64,000 bases of DNA from Sabulicella glaciei (GTDB lineage: Bacteria; Pseudomonadota; Alphaproteobacteria; Acetobacterales; Acetobacteraceae). Position numbers and translations under genes: made by a program. The stretch spans positions 215,510 through 279,509 of the forward strand of contig NZ_JAPFQI010000001.1 of the NCBI RefSeq assembly GCF_026183895.1, in the 5' to 3' direction. Shown here in pieces: positions 58,428-64,000 of this stretch (position 1 is the stretch's first letter; every line of letters begins with the position of its first letter). The notes beneath the pieces were generated by a model, which was not told the origin of the DNA, did not search any database, and was given only the letters and a program-made list of their open reading frames with translations.

Positions 58428-59455
58428 GGTTGCAGCATCACCTTGGAGGCGGCGCGTTGCCGCGCCAGTTCGAAGCCCTCGACGCCGCGCTCCAGCGGCA
58501 GGCGATGGGTGATCATCGGGCGGAAGGCTTCCGGGTCGCGCGACAGCAGCGCCAGGACACGGTCCCAGGTGCGGCGCGCGGCGCCGTGCGAGGCGCGAAG
58601 CTGGTGGCGCATCCGCACGAAATCGGTGAGCGGCAGCGTCAGCGAGGAGGCATGGATGCCCACCGCGACCAGCACCCCATCCTTGCGCAGCACGGACAGC
58701 CCCTCGTTGACCGTCGAAGGGATGCCGGTCGCCTCCAGCACCGCGTCCACCGGCAGCCCGTTGTTCAGTGCCAGCACCTGATCGCGCAGCGGGGCTTCGG
58801 CCACGTCCACGAGGTCGCAGAAGCCCAGGGCACGCAGCACCTCGAAGCGCGGCGCATCGGCGCGGCCGGAGACGATGACGCGCGCCGCCCCCGCGAAGCG
58901 CGCCATGAGGGCCAGGGCTTGGCCGATGGTGCCGGGCCCCATCACCAGCACCGTGTCGCCCAATCCGACGCCCGCGGTCAGCACGCCCTCGCAACCCACG
59001 GCGAGCGGCTCGGCAAGGGCGCCGACCTCGGTGTCCACGTTGTCGGGCAGGGCGATGCAGTTGGCGGCCGGAACGCGGACATGGGAGGCGAAGCCGCCAT
59101 CCACCGTCAACCCCACCGTCCGGCGGTTGGTGCAGCCGCGCGGCTCACCGCGCCGGCAGGCCGCGCAGGTGCCGCATGGGATGCCCGGCATCACGGCGAC
59201 GCGCTGGCCCGGCTGCATCTCCACGCCGGGACCGGTGGCGACGACATGGCCGGCGAACTCGTGGCCCATGGTGACCGGGAGGTGCGGCTCCATGAAGCCG
59301 TAGCCATCCGTCCATTCATAGGCGTGCACGTCGCTGCCGCAGATGCCGACATTCTCGACGCGCATCAGCACCTCGCCCGCCGCGGGGGCGGGAAGGGCGG
59401 AGACGGGCTCCAGCCCCAGCCCGGAGCCGGGGCGCGACTTCCGCAGCGCCTGCAT
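58424..59455 (-). CDS. Zinc-binding alcohol dehydrogenase (threonine/sorbitol dehydrogenase-like)
   Basis: A 343-residue medium-chain dehydrogenase. Catalytic zinc ligands are C39 (GICGSDVH) and H65/E66 (GHEFAGHVV). The structural zinc cysteines are in PCGTCAACRRGEPRGC, and the Rossmann glycines in VLVMGPGTIGQALALMA. It oxidises a secondary alcohol of a polyol, sugar acid or hydroxy acid with NAD(P). Two bases separate it from the upstream ThDP gene and it overlaps the SDR gene. Confidence 0.95.
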   Translation of the reverse strand: MQALRKSRPGSGLGLEPVSALPAPAAGEVLMRVENVGICGSDVHAYEWTDGYGFMEPHLPVTMGHEFAGHVVATGPGVEMQPGQRVAVMPGIPCGTCAACRRGEPRGCTNRRTVGLTVDGGFASHVRVPAANCIALPDNVDTEVGALAEPLAVGCEGVLTAGVGLGDTVLVMGPGTIGQALALMARFAGAARVIVSGRADAPRFEVLRALGFCDLVDVAEAPLRDQVLALNNGLPVDAVLEATGIPSTVNEGLSVLRKDGVLVAVGIHASSLTLPLTDFVRMRHQLRASHGAARRTWDRVLALLSRDPEAFRPMITHRLPLERGVEGFELARQRAASKVMLQP

Positions 59456-59457
59456 GC

Positions 59458-61191
59458 TCAGTACGGCTCGTCGAAATGGCCGGCGTAGTAGTTGATCGGC
59501 GGTCGCGCCTCGGGGTCGGAAACGACGTCGAGCAGCATTGGGCGGCGGGCGGAGAAGGCCTCGTCCAGCGCGGGTCCGACCTGCGAGGCCTCGGTGACGC
59601 GGAGCGAGGCGACGCCGCAGCCCTGAGCGATCAGCGCGTGGTCCACCTCGGTGAAGTCCACCGCGTCGGTGTGCTCGCCGAACTTCACCTGCTCGGCATG
59701 CTTCTGGTAGCCGAGGATGCCGTTGTTCAGCACGATCAGCGTCACCGGCAGCTCGTGGCGCCGCAGCATCTCCAGCTCCGCCCAGGAATGACCGAAGCCG
59801 CCATCGCCGGCGAGGCAGATGACGCGCCGGTCGGGCGCGGCCACCTGCGCGCCGATGGCCAGCGGCAGGCCCCAGCCCAGCCCCGCGATGCCGCGCGGCG
59901 TCAGGAAGCGCTGCCCGGCGCGGCGCGCGGTGAGGAACTGCCCGACCCACATGGAGGAGTAGCTGGCATCGCCGACGACGATCTCCTCGCCGGTCATGCG
60001 GCTGTCCAGCTCGGCCATGATGCGCTCCGGGCGGACGCGGCGGCCCTCGCGCGTGGAGACCTCCTTGATGCGGCCGCGCCAGTCGGAAACGGCCTCGGCG
60101 ATCTCGCCCGCGATGCGCTTGCGCGCCGCCATCCGAGCAGAAAGGTCGCGCTTCGCCAGCGCGGCCCGCAGGGCTTCCAGGGTCAGGCGCGCATCGCCGA
60201 CGAGGCGCAGCGCCTCGTAGTTGCGGCCGATCTCTTGCGGGTCGGGGTCGATGTGGATGAAGCGCGTCCCCTCGGGGAACATGGTCCAGTTGTCGGTGCC
60301 GTTGGCGTTGGTGCGGGTGCCGACCAGCAGCACCACGTCCGACCGCTCCACCATCGCGCGCAGCTTGTGGGAGCGCGCGCCGGGCGACATGACGTAGCCG
60401 ATGATGCCGAGCGTCAGCGGATGGTTCTCGTCCGCCGTGCCCTTGCCCATCACCGTGGTGCCGACGGGCAGGTGCGCCTCCGCCTGGAGCGCGGCGAGGG
60501 CGGCCGTCGCGTCGGAAAGATGGACGCCGCCGCCGGCCAGCACCAGCGGCGCCTTCGCCGAGGCAAGGAGATCGGCGGCCTGCTCGATCAGCGCCGGGTC
60601 GGGCATGGAACGGTCGAGCGGATAGATGCCGAGGCTCGCACGGCGCGGGCTGGGCGGCGCGGCGCTGTCGGTCAGCAGGTCGGCCGGGACGAGCAGCACG
60701 GCCGGGCCGGGTCGGCCAGAGGCGGCGGCGGTGAAGGCCATGTCCACGTAGTCTTCGAGCCGGTCGGCGCGATCGATGCGGCGCACCCACTTAGCCACCG
60801 CGTCGAACATGCGGATGTGGTCGAGTTCCTGGAAGGCGTTCTTGTCGGCCTGGTTCCGGTTCACCTCCTGGACCAGTGCCACGACGGGGACCGAGGCCTT
60901 CAGCGCCTCGGCCAGCGGGGCGACGAGCAGGGCGGCGGCCGGGCCGTTCTGCGCGGTGACGACGCCGACGCGGCCGCTGATGCGCGCATAGCCGTCGGCC
61001 ATGATGCCGCCCATGTTTTCCTGCCGGTACATGGCCTGGCGGATGCCGACCTGCGGCGCGGCGAGGTGGAAGGCGGAGGGCAGGCTCTGGCCGAAGGTCA
61101 CCGAAACGCCGTGCCGCGCGAACGCCTCGGCGAGGCGCATCGCGACGGTGGCGTTTTGGACGACGGCACGCGGCGTTGCGCTATCCGGCAT
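59458..61191 (-). CDS. Thiamine-diphosphate-dependent enzyme, acetolactate-synthase-like
   Basis: A 577-residue ThDP enzyme with activating glutamate E58 (YRQENMGGIMADGYAR) and the ThDP/Mg motif GDGGF from 462 with LNN near 489. The opening FGQSLPSAFHLAA differs from FGxPG. It would cleave or join C-C bonds of a 2-oxo acid formed by the SDR/ADH enzymes encoded next to it. ATG 61191 follows GGGAGAAC. The upstream region has an AT-rich element resembling the one before the ThDP gene at 49.4 kb. Confidence 0.93.
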   Translation of the reverse strand: MPDSATPRAVVQNATVAMRLAEAFARHGVSVTFGQSLPSAFHLAAPQVGIRQAMYRQENMGGIMADGYARISGRVGVVTAQNGPAAALLVAPLAEALKASVPVVALVQEVNRNQADKNAFQELDHIRMFDAVAKWVRRIDRADRLEDYVDMAFTAAASGRPGPAVLLVPADLLTDSAAPPSPRRASLGIYPLDRSMPDPALIEQAADLLASAKAPLVLAGGGVHLSDATAALAALQAEAHLPVGTTVMGKGTADENHPLTLGIIGYVMSPGARSHKLRAMVERSDVVLLVGTRTNANGTDNWTMFPEGTRFIHIDPDPQEIGRNYEALRLVGDARLTLEALRAALAKRDLSARMAARKRIAGEIAEAVSDWRGRIKEVSTREGRRVRPERIMAELDSRMTGEEIVVGDASYSSMWVGQFLTARRAGQRFLTPRGIAGLGWGLPLAIGAQVAAPDRRVICLAGDGGFGHSWAELEMLRRHELPVTLIVLNNGILGYQKHAEQVKFGEHTDAVDFTEVDHALIAQGCGVASLRVTEASQVGPALDEAFSARRPMLLDVVSDPEARPPINYYAGHFDEPY

Positions 61192-61218
61192 CGGACGTTC
61201 TCCCTGCTCCGGCGGAGC

Positions 61219-61246
61219 GTTATGTGATGTTGGATATATCAAGGAC
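61219..61246 (-). promoter_or_regulatory. AT-rich TTGATATATCCAA element before the ThDP gene
   Basis: On the minus strand the site reads CTTGATATATCCAACATC, 40-odd bases before the ATG. It shares GATATATC with the element at 49361 and TATCCAA with the two repeats before the GntR gene at 63.5 kb, so it may be a site of that GntR regulator. Tentative. Confidence 0.45.
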
Positions 61247-61290
61247 GGGGGGAGGCGCGGTGTCAACCCGCGACCGGACCGGCCCGCCCG

Positions 61291-63459
61291 CTAGGCGGCG
61301 TGGTGCAGCAATGCCGCGAGTGCTTCCTCCACCTCCTCCGTGCCTGCGAAGGCGGCGCGTTCCAGCACCTTGGAGATGGAGGGCGAGGCCTCGCCGCCTG
61401 TCACGCGCGCGATGGGTTGGTCGAGCCAGTCGAAGAGGCGGCGCTGCATCTCGTCGGCCAGCCATGCGCCATAGGAAGTGCCGCGCGCCCCCTGCTCCAC
61501 GAGGAGCACGTTGTTGGTGCGGCGCACGCTTTCCTCGATCGTTTCCCAGTCGAGGCTCGCACGGTCCAGCCAGCGCAGGTCGATCACGTCCACGTCGGCC
61601 TCCAGCTTGTCGGCCGCCTCCAGCACGCGATGCACCATGGAAAGGTATGTGATGATCGTGGCGCGGCGCCCCCTGCGGCGCAAAGCCGCGCGGCCGGGCG
61701 GGAGGAGGTAGTCCATCTCCGCAGGCGCCGGCATGGTGCGGTTGTAGAGGTCCACGTGCTCCAGGACGAGCACGGGGTCGTCGCAGGCCAGCGCCGCGTT
61801 CATCAGCCCCACGTAGTCCACCGGGTCGGAGGGGGCGACGATGCGCCACCCGGGGGCGGTGGCGAAGATGCCGGCCGGGTCCATGGAATGCTGCGAGCCG
61901 TAGCCGGTGCCCATCGCAACCTTGGTCCGAAGCACCAGCGGCACCGCCATGTCGCCGCCGAACATGTGGCGCGCCTTGCCGACCTGGTTGAACACCTGGT
62001 CCGCCGCGACCCACATGAAGTCCGGGTACATGAATTCCACCACCGGTCGGAACCGGCCATCCATAGCCACGCCGCCGGCGAGGCCGAAGAAGGCGTTCTC
62101 GCTGATCGGGGTGCCGAGGACGCGGCCGGGGAAGCGCTCGGCGAGGCCGCGCGTGGCGCCGTTGGTGCCGCCCTTCAGCCGGTGCACGTCCTCGCCCAGC
62201 ACGACGATGCGGGGATCCTGCTCCATGCGGCGGGTCATGACGTCGGCCACCACGTCCACGAAGCGGCGCTCGGTCAGCGGCCAGGGGGGCGCGCCGTCCA
62301 GCGCGGGCTTGCCGCGCAGTTCCGACAGGTCGCCACGGACGCCGACGTCGCGGAAGGCGCGGTCGGGCCAAAGGGAGGGGCGGACGCGGCGCGCATTGCC
62401 GTCCGGCTCCGTCAGTTCGGCGACGATGGCGGCGTGCGCCTCCACGGCGCGGCGGCGAAGGGCCGCAACCTCCTCGTCCGTAACGAGGCCGCGCCTGGTC
62501 ATCTCGCGCGCCGCGCGGTCCAGCGGGTCGCGGGCGCGCCACTGCGCCTCCTCCTCCTTGGAGCGGTAGCCGAAGGCGCTGCCGGGGAGCGGACCGTTCT
62601 GGTGAAAGAAGCGATACACCTCCGCCTCGATGAGCGCCGGACCGTTTCCGGCGCGGGCATGGGCGAGGGCGCGCTCCATGGCGAGCATCACCGCCACCGG
62701 ATCCATGCCGTCCACGCGCCAGGAGGGGATGGCGAAGCCGGGGCCGCGCGCGGAAAGCCGAGGCTCGGCTGTGGATTCCTCGACGGTGGTGGAGACGGCG
62801 TAGCGGTTGTTCTCCACGAAGAAGACCAGCGGCAGCTTCCAGGCGGCAGCGAGGTTCATCGTCTCCAGCACCGAGCCGATGTTCATGGCGCCATCGCCGA
62901 AAAAGGAAACCGCGACGTCGTCCGTCCCGGCGTGGCGATGCGCCCAGGCGGCGCCGGCCGCCAGCGGCACGCCGCCGCCGACGATGGCGTTGGTGCCCAG
63001 CACCCCCGCCTCGGCCCAGCGCAGATGCATGGAGCCGCCACGGCCGCGGCAGAAGCCGGCGGCGAGGCCCATGATCTCCGCCATGGCACCATGCAGCGTG
63101 CGGTGGATCATCCCGTCGAAGGGGGCGGCGGGGTCTAGGGGCTGCGACCCGGAAACGTGGTTCAGCGCCTTGGCGAGGAAATGGTGGTGCCCGCGATGCG
63201 AGCCATTGACGTGGTCGCCCGAGCGGAGGGGCAGGATGGCGCCGACAGCGCCGCCTTCCTGGCCGATGGAGGAATGGGCGGGACCATGGACCAGCCCCTC
63301 GCCGGCCAGTTCCAGCACCGCCTCCTCGAAGGCGCGGATGAGGTGGAGGGAGGTGAGCATCCGGCGCAGAGCCTCGGGCGGGAGCGCGTCCCAATCCGCC
63401 TGGGTGGCACGCAGCGCGACCCAAGGGGCGGCGTGGGTGAGGGAAGTCTCTTCAGCCAT
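61291..63459 (-). CDS. Fused alpha-beta E1 2-oxoacid dehydrogenase (ThDP-dependent)
   Basis: A 722-residue protein joining both E1 subunits. The alpha part (1 to about 370) has SHRGHHHFLAKAL at 87-99, GRGGSMH and the ThDP motif GDGAMN (188-193) with NN at 217-218. The beta part (from about 390) has VVLGEDVHRLKGGTNG, GTPISENAFFGLAGG and MVHRVLEAADKL. It resembles acetoin/branched-chain dehydrogenase E1. No E2 or E3 gene is seen here, so it must use components from elsewhere or act alone. First gene of the operon left of the GntR gene. ATG 63459 follows GGAAGGGA. Confidence 0.93.
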   Translation of the reverse strand: MAEETSLTHAAPWVALRATQADWDALPPEALRRMLTSLHLIRAFEEAVLELAGEGLVHGPAHSSIGQEGGAVGAILPLRSGDHVNGSHRGHHHFLAKALNHVSGSQPLDPAAPFDGMIHRTLHGAMAEIMGLAAGFCRGRGGSMHLRWAEAGVLGTNAIVGGGVPLAAGAAWAHRHAGTDDVAVSFFGDGAMNIGSVLETMNLAAAWKLPLVFFVENNRYAVSTTVEESTAEPRLSARGPGFAIPSWRVDGMDPVAVMLAMERALAHARAGNGPALIEAEVYRFFHQNGPLPGSAFGYRSKEEEAQWRARDPLDRAAREMTRRGLVTDEEVAALRRRAVEAHAAIVAELTEPDGNARRVRPSLWPDRAFRDVGVRGDLSELRGKPALDGAPPWPLTERRFVDVVADVMTRRMEQDPRIVVLGEDVHRLKGGTNGATRGLAERFPGRVLGTPISENAFFGLAGGVAMDGRFRPVVEFMYPDFMWVAADQVFNQVGKARHMFGGDMAVPLVLRTKVAMGTGYGSQHSMDPAGIFATAPGWRIVAPSDPVDYVGLMNAALACDDPVLVLEHVDLYNRTMPAPAEMDYLLPPGRAALRRRGRRATIITYLSMVHRVLEAADKLEADVDVIDLRWLDRASLDWETIEESVRRTNNVLLVEQGARGTSYGAWLADEMQRRLFDWLDQPIARVTGGEASPSISKVLERAAFAGTEEVEEALAALLHHAA

Positions 63460-63505
63460 GGCGTCGTCCCTTCCGGCGTCCTCGGATCTCACGGCTTTGG
63501 CAGTG

Positions 63506-63569
63506 ATTGTATCCAATGACAAGCGGTATGGGCATCAGAAGGCGCCGGACCGGCCTGATCGTATCCAAT
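63506..63569. promoter_or_regulatory. Pair of GntR-type operator half-palindromes
   Basis: ATTGTATCCAAT (63506-63517) and ATCGTATCCAAT (63558-63569) are direct repeats with ATTG/CAAT-type symmetry, 52 bp apart (about five DNA turns). They lie in the 167-bp region between the divergent E1 and GntR genes. GntR binding is inferred from layout. Confidence 0.65.
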
Positions 63570-63626
63570 CGTCTTGCCGTCCACCTCTCCTGCGTGCCAT
63601 GAACCCGGCAGGAGAAGGATGGCGCG

Positions 63627-64000
63627 ATGCAGGCGGACTCGCTGGTCGGACGGCGCGTGGCGGCCTCGCTGCGCGAGGCGATCCTAAGCGGCGCCATGGA
63701 ACCCGGCGCGCGCATCCGCCAGGAAGAGCTCGCCGAGCGCTTTGGCAGTAGCCGCATCCCGGTGCGCGAGGCACTGCGCGTGCTGGAGGCCGAGGGCCTC
63801 GTGCGCCTCGTCGCGAATAGCGGCGCCTGGGTCGCCAAGCTGGACCTCGCCGAGTGCCTCGAGACCTACAAGATGCGCGAGCGGCTGGAGCCGCTGGCCC
63901 TTGGCGAGGGCATCCAGGCCCTGACCGGGGAGGAGATCGCGCGGCTGGAAGCCCTGGTCGCCGAGATGGAGGAGGCGGAGGAGGTGGAGACCTTCCTGCG
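63627..64000 (+). CDS. GntR family transcriptional regulator, partial
   Basis: The first 124 codons of a GntR (probably FCD) regulator; the rest is beyond the window. The winged helix spans about 6-60 (GRRVAASLREAILSGAMEPG, then SSRIPVREALRVLEAEGLVR), followed by the start of a helical effector domain (ETYKMRERLEPLALGEGI). GGAGAAGGA precedes the ATG; an earlier ATG at 63619 is out of frame. It is divergent from the E1 operon and most likely regulates the transport and dehydrogenase genes from 53.7 to 63.5 kb. Confidence 0.92.
   Translation, partial: MQADSLVGRRVAASLREAILSGAMEPGARIRQEELAERFGSSRIPVREALRVLEAEGLVRLVANSGAWVAKLDLAECLETYKMRERLEPLALGEGIQALTGEEIARLEALVAEMEEAEEVETFL

Noticed and set aside
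59476-61227. 583-codon plus-strand frame opposite the ThDP enzyme
   Set aside because: The minus-strand gene has every ThDP motif; the plus frame has no domain or ribosome-binding site.
1-64000. tRNA, rRNA, CRISPR or insertion-sequence features
   Set aside because: No cloverleaf, rRNA segment, spaced repeat array or transposase-like frame was recognised on either strand.

Overview
The window is very GC-rich and densely coding. It looks like chromosome of an alphaproteobacterium close to Acetobacteraceae/Roseomonadaceae (Roseomonas-like). The clues are six Bug/TctC-type periplasmic binding proteins, degradation operons each with an IclR or GntR regulator, and SOS boxes of the alphaproteobacterial form GAAC-N7-GAAC. 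I saw no rRNA, tRNA, CRISPR array, insertion sequence, integrase or phage structural gene. Taxonomy is inference.

Region by region. 1-7817 (minus): one tightly packed operon with two Bug proteins, an acyl-CoA ligase, a third Bug protein, two acyl-CoA dehydrogenases and a CaiB-type CoA-transferase cut by the window edge. Divergent from it, 8066-12141 (plus) carries an IclR regulator and two pairs of thiolase-fold protein plus DUF35 Zn-ribbon/OB protein. Together they look like CoA-dependent breakdown of an unknown carboxylic acid ending in a retro-aldol step. 12142-13141 has no gene I can support. 13142-15191 holds an amidohydrolase and a ygaVP-like sulfur-stress pair. 15356-17780 is ycjX-ycjF. 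17784-23215 holds a penicillin-acylase-family hydrolase, a peptide-type binding protein, a class-III aminotransferase and a small isomerase-like protein. 23231-28946 has two divergent, closely related hybrid histidine kinases and an amino-acid-type binding protein.

The most interesting part is 29077-38089, a DNA-repair island. It holds a RecD2-like helicase, then a compact operon (Rad52-like annealing protein, ImmA/IrrE metallopeptidase, short coiled-coil protein, Rad50-like ATPase, Mre11-like nuclease), then a convergent XRE regulator and an SSB. Perfect LexA-type boxes precede the Rad52-like operon and ssb, and a perfect palindrome overlaps the ribosome-binding site of the XRE gene. The Rad50-like protein appears circularly permuted: the Walker B half comes first, then the Walker A half, and the CxxC zinc hook is at the extreme C-terminus.

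38096-43242 is an RND efflux pump with a divergent TetR gene. 43206-51850 is a second catabolic block: amidase, Bug protein, IclR regulator, two ThDP enzymes, a lactonase-like amidohydrolase and a GntR regulator. 51865-53658 is an M48 peptidase with LemA. 53722 to the end is a complete TctA-TctB-Bug-Bug transport set followed by SDR, zinc alcohol dehydrogenase, ThDP enzyme and fused E1 dehydrogenase genes, with a divergent GntR regulator cut by the window end. These genes probably import and oxidise a hydroxy or sugar acid that the sequence does not identify.
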